DNA of 64,000 nt from Psychrobacter sanguinis (GCF_020736705.1 NZ_CP085990.1:1364001-1428000), one strand, 5' to 3'. Shown: positions 38,792 through 49,889, numbered from the stretch's first letter. Program-made: numbers and translations. The notes: a model not told the origin generated them from the sequence alone.

Positions 38792-39469
38792 CTAACCATG
38801 CGATATAGTCATAATAACTTTATGGCCATCACCACGCGTCACGGTAATTTTGCTAGGTAAACGGTCATTATTTTTATAACTAAACTGTGCCAACCAGTCG
38901 CCATTTTGAGAGCGGTCTATACGACCTTGTGAATCTAGCTGACTATTGGTATCTGAAGGTGCGGGTCGACCCGAAATCCAATAACGTAACTGTGAAATAG
39001 GTGCTTGCCAACCAGTAGCTTGTAGTAATAATTCTTCTGGGGTGGCAGCGGTAATTTCTCCAGTACGTTCACTGACCAGTTTGGCGCTGTTGCCATCATA
39101 TTCAATGACGGTATGGCCTATTCCCAACGCTCCCGTTAGGTCTATGGCGAAGCGCTCGTCTTCTTGTGCCCACACATAAAAAGCACTACCTGTCTGAGCG
39201 GCACTGGTCTCTGTTTTCGGAGTTGTGACCCCAATTTTTCCGCGAATATTAAAGCTTTGAAGTAACGCAGGATACTGCGAAGCACCGCCCGTTACCATTT
39301 CAGTGGTTGAGTTTGGTGCTGTGCCTAAATTTTGGGTGGTTTGACAGCCGGTAATACCGAGCACACTGGCGGCTAAAACAAGACCTGCAAAACTTTTCTT
39401 TGAAACAAGCGATTTTGGTGCTGAATAGGTTTTTAACGCTGTAGAGACTGAGCGAGATATTGAGGTCAT
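38792..39469 (-). CDS. lolB: Outer-membrane lipoprotein LolB
   Basis: Receives lipoproteins from LolA and inserts them into the outer membrane. A 225-residue preprotein with an unusually long n-region, a hydrophobic stretch, and the lipobox GITGC (Cys42). The mature part shows FNIRGKIGVTTP, WAQEDERFAIDLTGALGIG and the LRYWISGRPAP block of LolB. An AAGGA site precedes the ATG. Context lolB-ispE-prs supports the call. Confidence 0.9.
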   Translation of the reverse strand: MTSISRSVSTALKTYSAPKSLVSKKSFAGLVLAASVLGITGCQTTQNLGTAPNSTTEMVTGGASQYPALLQSFNIRGKIGVTTPKTETSAAQTGSAFYVWAQEDERFAIDLTGALGIGHTVIEYDGNSAKLVSERTGEITAATPEELLLQATGWQAPISQLRYWISGRPAPSDTNSQLDSQGRIDRSQNGDWLAQFSYKNNDRLPSKITVTRGDGHKVIMTISHG

Positions 39470-39730
39470 AATTGTCCTTAATTTTTAATTCTTAGATATG
39501 AGTTATGGGGTATAAGTTTAAAGGGTGTGCTAATCATTAAGTAGGCTAATAACTAAGCTAGTTAACAATAAGCTAGTTAAAAAATGGCTAAGGGCAACAA
39601 TGTTAGCAAGACTTTGTGATTTTTAGGAGTCTGTACCGTTCAAGTTTTGTGTCAAGACTATTTTTGATAGACATAGTCTTTTTAAAGTTTTAAAGCTAAT
39701 TCTATAAACAGGTGTTTTTTACAAAACGTA

Positions 39731-41815
39731 TCAGTACGATTGCAGTCTATCACTGATATCCTGCTGACCGACGGCAAAACGTTGTTGAATGTCTTCAAAT
39801 AAGCTAAGCACTTTATCCTGCTGGTTTAGACCTTGGTAAGCACGTAGTAAGATAATTCCTGAGTCTAAAGTCGGAGAGATATCATAAGGCACTTCTAAAT
39901 AATCAATGACCACCTGATATTGTTGTTTAGACAAAGCGTCTGCTGCCAAAAGGTTTAAAGCCGACAAATAGTTTTTTTGATTAAATTGAGGAGAATCAAA
40001 AGGCACTTCTAAGACGGACTTTGCCAGACTGACTGCTTGTTCTACTTCCTTCTCATCACCTACTTCAAATAGCAAGGTGGCAGAAGCCACTATGTAATCT
40101 GGATTCTCAGGATTAATTAACAGCAGACGATCCAGTAACCTGCGTTTTAATTCAGTATCTGTCTCATTGTCTAGCAATTGTGCCCGCGCAAACATTAGCT
40201 TGGTATCATCAGGATAGCGCTTATTGGCATTAGCCAAGACATCTTTGGCTTCAGTCAGCTTGCCTTGTTGACGCAAAATATCGGCCTGCATGATGGCGCT
40301 CTCTGGCCCATACACATCAAATTGCTGGCTGAATGTGGTCAAGGTATTTAAAGCTTGTTCGCTATGACCTTGCAATAGTTGAATAGACACCAGCTTTTGA
40401 CGCGCTTTCAATACCAAGTTTTCTTGCATTACTTTTGATAAGAAACGTTCTGCTCTTTCGTATTTATGCTGTCGCTCTGCACTGATACCCAGATAGTAAT
40501 AGGCTTGATCAATATAGGCTGGCGAGGAGGCTAAGCTTGATAGCAACTCATCTGCTTTGGTATAAGCCTCGATATCGATGCTGACTAGAGCGGCTAAAAG
40601 AGTGACTTCCTCATCTTGGAATAAGTCATGCGCTTGTAGTAAGAGCTCCCAAGCTTCCTGAGTCTCGCCCAACTCCAAACGATAACGGATTTCATACAGG
40701 AATATCGTTTTATTGTCTTTTAGTCTTTTGCGCTCACCGCTGATAAATTTTAATACCTGACGATCAGGTTTTAGCTGCTTCAAAATATCTGCTTTTAACA
40801 CAATAAAAGGCGCATTATCAGGTTGGAACTTTAAGGCACGATTGACACTGACCAAGGCGATGTCTGGCTGTCCTAGTTGTGACATGAGACCTGCCTGCAT
40901 CACCAATAAAGAAGGATTATCGTGTTTGGGCAAGCTTAGTAGTGTTTCTAGTAGCGAGCGTTGGTCTTTTTGATTGGTAGGATAGATACCAATGAGTATT
41001 TCGCTTAAATCAGCCTGTGTATCATAATCGAGAATCTCAGTTAACACTTTGCCCGATAATTCATAATCGTGTGCCTTCAATGCCAAATGAGCCACATAAA
41101 ATAGGGCAGGAATATGTTCAGGGTTTTGCTGTTGCCACTGTAGCGCAAAAGCCAGAGATTCTTTTGGCATGTCATATAATAACGATAGCTCAAGGGCACG
41201 CTCAAAAACAGCAGTAGCATCATCCTTAAGTGCCTCTTGCTTATAGAGTTCAAGACCTGCATCTATCTCACCACGATTGATCAAAAACTCCGCCTGCATC
41301 ACATTAAGCATGCTTGGACGGTCTTTGGTCAATGACAAGCGTGCATTAGACTCATTAATTGGATGACTGCTTAACGTAGGATCGAGTGCTGCTTGTTCAG
41401 TAATCAACTGATTGGCTTGAGGTAAAGGTTTAGGCGAGTCTTTTTTATCTATGATATTAATAATCGGTGAAAAAACGCGACGAATGGGGTCTAGAACACT
41501 GGCACTGGCAGAGAATGAATGCGTTGCCATACTTGCCAAACTGAGTAGGATGCACAACCGCAATAAACGCTGACGGGTAACAATAAATGACTTTTTTTGA
41601 TTGTTCAGACGTTGATTGTTTAGACGTTGATTGAGCTTTTTATGATGTAAATTGCCGCGCAACGTACCCTTTGCACGTTTGTTCAAAGCTGTTTTCTTAG
41701 CAAAAAGCGAGCGTTTAATCCTCATGCGCAAAGGCGTCTCACTAAGGTCAAAATCGGTTCTGACCCTCTTTTTTGGCAACCCTTTAGGTTCATCAGTCTG
41801 ACGTAAGAAAAGCAT
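39731..41815 (-). CDS. Tetratricopeptide-repeat protein (PA4667-like)
   Basis: About 694 residues. An Arg/Lys-rich N-terminus of ~75 residues (with a repeated NQRLNNQRLNNQ stretch) is followed by a hydrophobic segment LLRLCILLSLASMATHSFSA, which may be a signal peptide with an overlong n-region or an anchor. The rest is a chain of TPR-like helical pairs to the C-terminus. It sits upstream of lolB, where Pseudomonas has the TPR protein PA4667. Such proteins are thought to act in the periplasm; the function is not established. The ATG at 41815 is chosen over a TTG at 41839. Confidence 0.75.
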   Translation of the reverse strand: MLFLRQTDEPKGLPKKRVRTDFDLSETPLRMRIKRSLFAKKTALNKRAKGTLRGNLHHKKLNQRLNNQRLNNQKKSFIVTRQRLLRLCILLSLASMATHSFSASASVLDPIRRVFSPIINIIDKKDSPKPLPQANQLITEQAALDPTLSSHPINESNARLSLTKDRPSMLNVMQAEFLINRGEIDAGLELYKQEALKDDATAVFERALELSLLYDMPKESLAFALQWQQQNPEHIPALFYVAHLALKAHDYELSGKVLTEILDYDTQADLSEILIGIYPTNQKDQRSLLETLLSLPKHDNPSLLVMQAGLMSQLGQPDIALVSVNRALKFQPDNAPFIVLKADILKQLKPDRQVLKFISGERKRLKDNKTIFLYEIRYRLELGETQEAWELLLQAHDLFQDEEVTLLAALVSIDIEAYTKADELLSSLASSPAYIDQAYYYLGISAERQHKYERAERFLSKVMQENLVLKARQKLVSIQLLQGHSEQALNTLTTFSQQFDVYGPESAIMQADILRQQGKLTEAKDVLANANKRYPDDTKLMFARAQLLDNETDTELKRRLLDRLLLINPENPDYIVASATLLFEVGDEKEVEQAVSLAKSVLEVPFDSPQFNQKNYLSALNLLAADALSKQQYQVVIDYLEVPYDISPTLDSGIILLRAYQGLNQQDKVLSLFEDIQQRFAVGQQDISDRLQSY

Positions 41816-42223
41816 AATTTTCCGAGTAGTGTAAAACAAGCATTATGTGCTATTTGTTTTGATGGTGAGTAAGGGGATTATGACTCAACTTAACTTGGCT
41901 GACTTGTAGTCGCAAGCCTGGCCTAAGCGACTACAATAAAGCGGATCATGGCCGTTAAGCGCGTAAACTGACATAGACTTTCTGAATATTTAAGCATTAC
42001 AGCGGCTAAATAAACACAGCTGTCTTTGACTTAATAGCGCCTGTATCTTTACGCCTTATACCGATAACGAGATACAGATAATGAGTCAAATAATGCTCGG
42101 TATCTGTACCCAACTATCAACGCGCTATTATAATCAAATATCAATCCACCTAATAGTAGTATCCTTGTTACTTCAACCCTATTAGTTCAACCTTATTAAT
42201 TCAAAAGTGTTGATTCAAAAGCG
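41816..42223. other. 408-bp intergenic region with 10-bp hairpin
   Basis: Between ispA and the TPR gene (both minus). Holds a perfect inverted repeat TTGTAGTCGC (41904-41913) and GCGACTACAA (41927-41936) with a 13-nt loop and no T-run on either strand. The rest looks like ordinary AT-rich spacer. Confidence 0.5.
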
Positions 42224-43171
42224 TTATTTCTGACGCTGCCATAGCCATTCTGCTAAAGCGTTTAAGGCGTTTTCGTCCATAAAGCTATCGTCTATAACTT
42301 CCTTGGCCTCTACGAATAAAGATTTGGCATAGTCAGTGGCGCTGTCTACTCCCATTAATCTGACATAAGTAGATTTATTTAAACCTTCATCACTGCCAGC
42401 CGGCTTGCCTAAAATATCGGTACTGGCCGTCACATCTAAGATATCATCTTGAACTTGGAAAGCTAGACCAATATTAGTGGCAAACTGAGTCATAGCAGCC
42501 AGTTGCTCAGCACTAGCTTCGGCACAAACACCGCCCATCAGTACGGCAGCCTCAATCAAAGCCCCAGTCTTATCGCGATGTATGGCTTCAAGCTCGGCTT
42601 GGGTAATTTCTTTATTTTCAGCATTTAAATCTAGCATCTGTCCGGAGACCATTCTTCTGGCTCTGGGGGCAAAGACGGTCAGCAATTTAGCCGCTTGCTC
42701 ATCTGAGATAGGCTGAAACCCCTCAATGTCTGCGGTTAATATCTCAAAAGCAAGTGTTTGTAATACATCGCCGGTTAACATGGCTGTGGCTTCATCAAAC
42801 TTAATATGACAAGTAGGGCGGCCTCGGCGCAAATCATCATCATCCATGCAGGGCAAATCGTCATGAATGAGCGAATAGGTGTGCAAAAACTCTACCGCAA
42901 GCATCGCTCGGCGGCAGTTGTCTGTCAGTACTGAGTTAGACAAAGCTTCAGCTCCTGAATCCACAGCAGTATTGCTATAGATGACAGTATGATAAGCACA
43001 AGCCGCCATTAAAGGACGCACCCGCTTGCCTTGACCGGTCATTGCATAGTGACACGCTTCTTTTAAGGGCGAGGGTAGTTCAGCGTGGCTTAACAAGGTA
43101 TCAATATCTGCCGATAATGTGGCAATAACCTGTTGGCTTAAACTTTCAAAATTGACGGACTGTTTTATCAT
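42224..43171 (-). CDS. ispA: Farnesyl diphosphate synthase
   Basis: Short-chain isoprenyl diphosphate synthase making FPP for ubiquinone, undecaprenyl and other lipids. First aspartate-rich motif DDLPCMDDDDLRRG, second motif FQVQDDILD, and the GQMLDLNAE block. About 315 residues from the ATG at 43171; an in-frame TTG at 43186 is possible. No dxs or xseB is adjacent. Confidence 0.92.
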   Translation of the reverse strand: MIKQSVNFESLSQQVIATLSADIDTLLSHAELPSPLKEACHYAMTGQGKRVRPLMAACAYHTVIYSNTAVDSGAEALSNSVLTDNCRRAMLAVEFLHTYSLIHDDLPCMDDDDLRRGRPTCHIKFDEATAMLTGDVLQTLAFEILTADIEGFQPISDEQAAKLLTVFAPRARRMVSGQMLDLNAENKEITQAELEAIHRDKTGALIEAAVLMGGVCAEASAEQLAAMTQFATNIGLAFQVQDDILDVTASTDILGKPAGSDEGLNKSTYVRLMGVDSATDYAKSLFVEAKEVIDDSFMDENALNALAEWLWQRQK

Positions 43172-43834
43172 AGAACCGATGCTCAATGCAGATAAGGGAG
43201 TTGTGAAAAATTAAGACGTTACTGGCGCAGTTAGCCGCATAAAAAAAAGCGTGCTTGAATAGGGCAGTCAGACTTAACTTATAGGGGATATTATGGGGGT
43301 TAGTTTAACATGTGCAAGTCAGATTTGCCGCCTGCTGTCAGTTACTGTAGGACGAAAAATAAAGTAATTGAGTTACGAATCAAAGACTTGATAGACTAAT
43401 TATGTTGTAGCGCCCTATGTTTAAAAAACTTATTACGCTTAAAAATATGTTAACAATGACTTTTAATGCAGAGCAGTCAATGAAACAACTTTAAACGGTC
43501 ACGTAAAGGATTTATTGGCACTATATGACAAAATTTATGACCTATGAGTCAGTGATTGCGCTGTGACAGCAAGGGGTTAAATCCCCTACACTAACCGGCG
43601 TAAAGATCTAACCAACATAAATATGCTGGGGCATAGATATAAACGGGCAAGTTGTATAATAGTAATTTAATACACTGTGTGTAGTCTAAGTACTATAGAA
43701 TTATATCAGCAGGTGTTTTAAAGCTTAAGATTTACCTAAGCCAACTATAATATGATGAATGTGATTCAGCTTATGACGTGGTGTAACGGCACGCAAAGCT
43801 TAAAATAAAGAGCTAAAATAACAAGGAGATTTAC
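43172..43834. other. 663-bp divergent intergenic region ispA / fadB
   Basis: Long AT-rich region that must hold the fadBA promoter. I looked for FadR- or PsrA-like palindromes and saw none I would defend. No small gene stands out. Confidence 0.4.
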
Positions 43835-45994
43835 ATGATATATCAAGGTAACCGCATTACGGTATCACTGTTAGATGATGGCATTGCCAACATGCAGTAT
43901 AACGCCGAAGGTGAGAGCGTTAATAAATTTGATGCCGAAACCAACAAACAGTTCGACGAAGCTGTTACTGCTTTAGAGCAAGCAGACAATGTAAAAGGTC
44001 TGATTGTTACTTCAAGCAAAGGTGTGTTCATCGCTGGTGCAGATATCACAGAATTTGTGTCACATTTCAACAAAGAAGAAGAAGAAATTAAAAACTGGAT
44101 CGTTGAAATCAACGGTGTATTTAGTCGCTTTGAAGATCTACCATTCCCTAAAGTTGCCGCAATTAATGGCGCAGCACTAGGCGGTGGTTGTGAAATGACA
44201 CTGGTTTGTGAATACCGTGTAATGAGCGAAAAGGCGCAAATCGGTCTACCAGAAACTCAGTTAGGTATTTTCCCAGGCTTCGGTGGTAGTGTGCGTACGC
44301 CACGTGTTATCGGTATCGATAATGCTCTAGAGTTAATCGCTACAGGTAAAGCACAAAAACCTGCCGAAGCTCTTAAATTAGGCTTGGTGGATGCTGTTGT
44401 GGCTGCAGACGATTTAGAAGCGGCCGCTATTGACCTAGTTAAAAAAGCAATCGCTGGTGATTTAGATTGGCAAGCGAAGCGTGAAGAGAAACTGCAACCT
44501 GTTAAGCTAAATCAGCTTGAGCAAACAATGGCGTTCAGCAGTGCCAAAGCCGCTATCTTTGCTAAAGCAAATCCTAAACAGTACCCAGCACCTGCCATTG
44601 CTATCGAGACCATCGAAAATCACGTCAACCTACCTCGTGACGAAGCTCTTAAAGTGGAAGCAGCAGGTTTTACTAAAGCTGCTAAAACACCTCAGGCTGA
44701 AAGCTTAGTGGGTCTATTCTTAAACGATCAAACCGTTAAGAAATTGGCCAAAAAACACACTAAGAATGCTCATGAAATCAATGAAGCAGCAGTACTTGGC
44801 GCAGGCATCATGGGTGGTGGTATTGCCTATCAGGCAGCTTCAAAAGGCCTACCTATTATCATGAAAGACATTAAGTCTGAGCAGTTAGACTTAGGTATGG
44901 GCGAAGCAAGCAAACTACTAGGTAAGATGGTAGAGCGTAAGAAAATGACCCCTGCTCAAATGGGTGAAACGCTAAGCCGTATCCGTCCTACACTGAACTA
45001 TGGTGACTTTGGCGAAACTGACATCGTTATCGAAGCGGTTGTTGAAAATCCAAAAGTTAAGCACGCGGTACTAAAAGAAGTAGAAGGTTTAGTCAAAGAA
45101 AACGCTATCCTAGCTTCTAACACGTCAACCATCTCTATTACGCATTTGGCCACTGTGCTTGAGCGCCCTGAGAACTTCGTGGGTATGCACTTCTTCAACC
45201 CAGTACACCGTATGCCATTGGTAGAAGTTATCCGTGGTGAGAAATCATCAGAAGAAGCGATTGCGACTACCGTTGCTCTAGCTCAACGTATGGGCAAAGT
45301 GCCTGTTGTTGTGAATGATTGCCCAGGTTTCTTAGTGAACCGCGTATTATTCCCATACTTCGGCGCGTTTGATCTTCTATTAAAAGAAGGCGCAGACTTT
45401 GTTCATGTTGACAAAGTAATGCAGAAATTCGGTTGGCCTATGGGTCCTGCCTACTTAATCGACGTGGTTGGTTTAGATACTGGCGTACACGGTGCAGACG
45501 TTATGGCAGAAGGCTTCCCAGATCGCATGAAGCCAGACTACAAAGGCGCAATCAAGCATCTATTTGAAAACAATCGCTTGGGTCAGAAAAATGGCGTTGG
45601 TTTCTACAAATACGAAACTGACAGCCGCGGTAAGCCTAAGAAAACCGCTGATGAAGCCACTTATGAGCTATTAAAAGCGACCACAGACAGCGATAAGAAA
45701 GAGTTTGATGATCAAACTATCATTGATCGTATGATGCTTGCTTTCTGTAACGAAACGGTTCGTTGCTTAGAAGACAACATCGTAGCAACTCCAGCAGAAG
45801 CAGACATGGCGATGATTATGGGCGTTGGTTTCCCTGCATTCCGTGGTGGCCCATGCCGTTACATCGATCAAGTAGGTCTAGATAACTACTTAGCACTGTG
45901 TGAAAAATACGCTTACCTAGGTAAAGCTTATGAAGCGCCACAAAAAATCCGTGATATGGCAGCAGCTGGCGAGACTTTCTACCCAAAAGCCTAG
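43835..45994 (+). CDS. fadB: Fatty acid oxidation complex subunit alpha
   Basis: Multifunctional beta-oxidation subunit. The N-terminal enoyl-CoA hydratase/isomerase domain has [12 protein letters not shown] and [14 protein letters not shown]. The C-terminal 3-hydroxyacyl-CoA dehydrogenase has the NAD motif [14 protein letters not shown] (near residue 325) and [14 protein letters not shown]. 719 residues, as in E. coli FadB. AAGGAG precedes the ATG. Codon use looks biased toward frequent codons, suggesting high expression. Forms a complex with FadA encoded 150 bp downstream. Confidence 0.96.
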   Translation: MIYQGNRITVSLLDDGIANMQYNAEGESVNKFDAETNKQFDEAVTALEQADNVKGLIVTSSKGVFIAGADITEFVSHFNKEEEEIKNWIVEINGVFSRFEDLPFPKVAAINGAALGGGCEMTLVCEYRVMSEKAQIGLPETQLGIFPGFGGSVRTPRVIGIDNALELIATGKAQKPAEALKLGLVDAVVAADDLEAAAIDLVKKAIAGDLDWQAKREEKLQPVKLNQLEQTMAFSSAKAAIFAKANPKQYPAPAIAIETIENHVNLPRDEALKVEAAGFTKAAKTPQAESLVGLFLNDQTVKKLAKKHTKNAHEINEAAVLGAGIMGGGIAYQAASKGLPIIMKDIKSEQLDLGMGEASKLLGKMVERKKMTPAQMGETLSRIRPTLNYGDFGETDIVIEAVVENPKVKHAVLKEVEGLVKENAILASNTSTISITHLATVLERPENFVGMHFFNPVHRMPLVEVIRGEKSSEEAIATTVALAQRMGKVPVVVNDCPGFLVNRVLFPYFGAFDLLLKEGADFVHVDKVMQKFGWPMGPAYLIDVVGLDTGVHGADVMAEGFPDRMKPDYKGAIKHLFENNRLGQKNGVGFYKYETDSRGKPKKTADEATYELLKATTDSDKKEFDDQTIIDRMMLAFCNETVRCLEDNIVATPAEADMAMIMGVGFPAFRGGPCRYIDQVGLDNYLALCEKYAYLGKAYEAPQKIRDMAAAGETFYPKA

Positions 45995-46097
45995 TTATTA
46001 TTGATCGGCTTATAAATCAATAAGCTGATAATGAACTAGGGATGACCAAATAATTCATTAGTTTACTGAGCTTCACCTTCTAATTGATAGACGGTGA

Positions 46098-47318
<1,221 letters not shown>

Positions 47319-47355
47319 ATAAAAAAAGGTTAAATAGTAGAGCGACAAGTTCTAC

Positions 47356-47413
47356 TTATTTATCTTGTATAAAAGACACCTCTGACGTAATGTTAGAGGT
47401 GTTTTTTTACGTG
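47356..47413. repeat. Direct repeat copy 1 (left boundary of DarT1/NADAR cassette; includes fadA terminator)
   Basis: 58 bp matching 49890-49947 at 51 positions by hand alignment. It includes the hairpin ACACCTCT (47376-47383) / AGAGGTGT (47395-47402) with the shared loop core CGTAATGTT and a seven-T tail. This is the fadA terminator. The second copy lies after the antitoxin gene. Confidence 0.88.
47376..47409 (+). terminator. fadA intrinsic terminator
   Basis: 8-bp stem, 11-nt loop, and a T-run at 47402-47408, 57 bp past the fadA stop. The darT1-like start codon is only about 23 bp downstream, so little room exists for a promoter between the two. Confidence 0.8.
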
Positions 47414-47431
47414 AACTATTTTGAGAGTACT

Positions 47432-49126
47432 ATGGAACTATTATTTATTTTTGGTGCATTCATAGTTATATGGCTTTTTACATCTAACACAAAACTGCAA
47501 GATTTAAGAGTAGCTAAGAACTTTTTTAAGACTGCTACAAAGGAAACTAGTAGACTTCTTGAGGATGTGAATAGTAGCTTAGATGAGTTTAATAAAGAAT
47601 TTGAAAAGTCAGTAGCTGAAAAGTCTAGGCTATCAGAAGAAAAAATTGTCAAAAATTATAAAGAACTTTTACTTGATATGTCTAGGCAAGAAGATATTGA
47701 TAGTATCAATGAGAGTCTACAAGGCTTAGGTTTAGACAGATATGATGATGTAACGAATATCGTAGATTACTTTAAAGAAAAGGGTCGTTATGAAGAAATA
47801 TCCCACTTAGTGATTGAAGAAGTCCATTCCAAGGGAGTATTCTCATCATCAAAAAATACTAAATATTTCATTAATCGTGAATATGGTAGATATTTAAGAG
47901 ATAAAGAAAGAGCTGAAGGAGAAAAGGCTGAAAGGGAAAAAGCCGCAAGAGAAAGAGCTGAAAGAGAAAGAGCTGAAAGAGAAAGAGCTGAAAGAGAAAG
48001 AACTGAAAGAGAAAGAACTGAAAGAGAAAGAGCTGAAAGAGAAAGAGCTGAAAGAGAAAGAGCTGAAAGAGAAAGAGCTGAAAGAGAAAGAGCTGAAAGA
48101 GAAAAGGCTGAAAGAGAAAAGGCTGAAAGAGAAAAGGCTGAAAGAGAAAAGGCTGAAAGAGAAAAGGCTGAAAGAGAAAAAGCTGAAAGAGAAAAAGCTG
48201 AAAGAGAAAAAGCTGAAAGAGAAAAGGCTGAAAGAGAAAAAGCTGAAAGAGAAAAAGCTGAGAGAGAAAAAGCTGAAAAATCATCTCCCAATGAGATTAA
48301 AACTAATATATCGCCAGCAGTTCTAGCTAATAAAGTGGACAATTATCTAGTTGATTTTTTTAAGATTAGGTTCTATTTATCTGGTACTACCAAATATCCT
48401 AAGTTATATTGTATCGATGATTATTTTGCGCATAAGTTTCCTGGATTAGCTACCCAGCATTACACCAGAATTTGGGACGAGATAATTCGTAATACTCAAC
48501 TAGATTATAATAAATTAAAGAATATTAGTGCTTTGTATCATTTTACACATAAGGCAAACTTATCTTCTATTTTAGAGCATGGCATATTAACACGTAAAAA
48601 TCTTGATGATATGAATTTAAGGTATGTTTTTAATGATGAGTTAAGAATGGATGGAGTATTAGATTCTATTTCATTATCGTTTAGTCATCCTAATTTCAAA
48701 ATGTTCTATAAATATCGAAAGCAAACGGGTGATGAGAATTGGGTGGTTCTTAAAATATCACCCTCACTACTATATGGGAGAGAGGACAGCTTTTCGTATA
48801 ATACTCTAAATTTCAATTATCTAAATAAGGCGATTTTTTGTAGTTCTAATGCTGCGTCAATGAAGGTGAAGAATCAGCCTATTCATCAAAGAATGACTTG
48901 TGATGCTTTCTTGAATATGTTCGAATCGCCAATAGGTATGAGCTTACCTACCTATACATATGACAATCAAGCAGAAATACTATATCTAGACAATATACCT
49001 GTAGAATTTATTGATGAGATATATACTAGTTATCAGGATAACAGTCTTAACTGGGCTAGGAATCTAGGTTATAAAGTTTCTGAGAATGAAGTGGTTTTTG
49101 ATAAGAGGAGATATAGAGATGGCTAG
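47432..49126 (+). CDS. DarT1-type ADP-ribosyltransferase toxin with membrane helix and charged repeat stalk
   Basis: A 564-residue protein in three parts. Residues 2-17 form a hydrophobic helix (ELLFIFGAFIVIWLF), a likely membrane anchor. Residues 18-160 are helical and charged. Residues 161-283 are 24 pentapeptide units of the type A-E-R-E-(R/K). Residues ~305-560 match the DarT (DUF4433) fold: LYHFTHKANLSSILEHGIL with His370, and the catalytic Glu515 in NQAEILYLDNIPVEFI. DarT enzymes use NAD+ to ADP-ribosylate DNA bases; DarT1 members act on guanosine and pair with NADAR antitoxins (family knowledge). The overlapping downstream gene is a NADAR homologue. The frame opens at 47390, but that ATG lies inside the terminator hairpin, so 47432 is preferred. 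The anchor plus stalk is unusual for this family. Confidence 0.85.
   Translation: MELLFIFGAFIVIWLFTSNTKLQDLRVAKNFFKTATKETSRLLEDVNSSLDEFNKEFEKSVAEKSRLSEEKIVKNYKELLLDMSRQEDIDSINESLQGLGLDRYDDVTNIVDYFKEKGRYEEISHLVIEEVHSKGVFSSSKNTKYFINREYGRYLRDKERAEGEKAEREKAARERAERERAERERAERERTERERTERERAERERAERERAERERAERERAEREKAEREKAEREKAEREKAEREKAEREKAEREKAEREKAEREKAEREKAEREKAEREKAEKSSPNEIKTNISPAVLANKVDNYLVDFFKIRFYLSGTTKYPKLYCIDDYFAHKFPGLATQHYTRIWDEIIRNTQLDYNKLKNISALYHFTHKANLSSILEHGILTRKNLDDMNLRYVFNDELRMDGVLDSISLSFSHPNFKMFYKYRKQTGDENWVVLKISPSLLYGREDSFSYNTLNFNYLNKAIFCSSNAASMKVKNQPIHQRMTCDAFLNMFESPIGMSLPTYTYDNQAEILYLDNIPVEFIDEIYTSYQDNSLNWARNLGYKVSENEVVFDKRRYRDG
47912..48280 (+). repeat. 24 tandem copies of a 15-bp coding repeat
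   Basis: Units of the form GCTGAAAGAGAAA(GA/AG/AA), 24 full copies from 47912 to 48271 plus a partial one. Variants are grouped: an early block ending GA (with two ACT-for-GCT units), then a block ending AG, then a mixed AA block. The grouping indicates step-wise local duplication. 15 bp is a multiple of three, so copy-number change alters stalk length but keeps the frame. Confidence 0.95.
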
Positions 49127-49814
49127 CCGACCTGTATTTATAACTAGCGAATTAAGTAATGATTTAGTTAGGGTAGAAGAGTTTGAGTTTGAATGGTTTC
49201 CTGGTTTTAGCGCTACACAAAAGAAAAAGTCGATTGAATCATTGCATCAAGCTTTTCAAAATAAATATGAAAATAAAAAGGTGTTAGAGATATCGTCCAA
49301 GTCAGAGTCGGAATTAGGTGTGAATCTTAGTGCATTTAATTTACATTTAGAGTTATCAAATGGTCATAAAGCAAGTGTAGAAAGCCTTTACCAAGCATCA
49401 AAAGTTTTTGAACAGGGTGGACCTTTCATAGATATTCGATATAAATCTTCGTTAGACGCTAAAAGGGATGAGAGGCTGAAAAACTCAGGTGAAGTTATAG
49501 GATTTATGCATAAAAAAGACCTGTGGGATATTGAACCTAAAACAGCCTTTTATAATTGGTTATATTTAAATGTTTTAAACTTGAATAATGATTTGAAAAA
49601 TGAAGTGCTACAGTATGATGCATTTACTGATATAGAATTTAATCCTAAGAAATCTTTTAGTTGTCAGGCTGAGGCTATTGCGTTATATGTCTCATTAAGA
49701 AAGAAAAATTTATTAACCGAAACTGGAATGATTCCAGCTAGAGATGATTTTCTAAATTTGGTTCGAAATAAAATCAATAGAATGAGTCAAGACGAACCAC
49801 CAAAATTACTTTAA
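49119..49814 (+). CDS. NADAR-family antitoxin (DarT1-associated)
   Basis: A 231-residue protein recognisable as the DarT1-associated NADAR type (DUF6977-like): N-terminal RPVFITSE and WFPGFSATQKK, then a core with SAFNLHLELSNGHKASVESLYQASKVFEQGGP, whose E-S-L-Y-Q-A-S-K matches the E-h-x-y-Q-a-x-K helix of the NADAR/YbiA fold, and WDIEPKTAFYNWLYLN. NADAR antitoxins remove ADP-ribose from guanine bases (family knowledge). The ATG at 49119 overlaps the toxin stop by 8 bp and has AAGAGGAG 8 bp upstream, so toxin and antitoxin are translationally linked. The longer frame from 49086 is rejected. Confidence 0.83.
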   Translation: MASRPVFITSELSNDLVRVEEFEFEWFPGFSATQKKKSIESLHQAFQNKYENKKVLEISSKSESELGVNLSAFNLHLELSNGHKASVESLYQASKVFEQGGPFIDIRYKSSLDAKRDERLKNSGEVIGFMHKKDLWDIEPKTAFYNWLYLNVLNLNNDLKNEVLQYDAFTDIEFNPKKSFSCQAEAIALYVSLRKKNLLTETGMIPARDDFLNLVRNKINRMSQDEPPKLL

Positions 49815-49889
49815 TTTATAGCATTATATAAAGTAGCTAGATATATACAATTAGTCTTTAATAGACTTCAAAAGTAAAATAGTAAACAT

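Noticed and set aside
43187..43834. FadR/PsrA-type operator before fadB
   Set aside because: I scanned for paired GAAAC/GTTTC or FadR-like half sites and found nothing with correct symmetry.
47390..47431. Toxin start at ATG 47390
   Set aside because: This ATG is in the loop of the fadA terminator hairpin. The ATG at 47432 begins directly with the membrane helix.
47912..48280. CRISPR-like array
   Set aside because: The 15-bp units are contiguous without spacers and lie in frame inside a coding sequence.
47788..48342. Minus-strand ORFs of repeating Leu-Ser-Ala-Phe-Ser or Phe-Leu-Phe-Gln residues
   Set aside because: They are the reverse-strand reading of the 15-bp repeats in the toxin gene. 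They have no ribosome site and no non-repeat domain.
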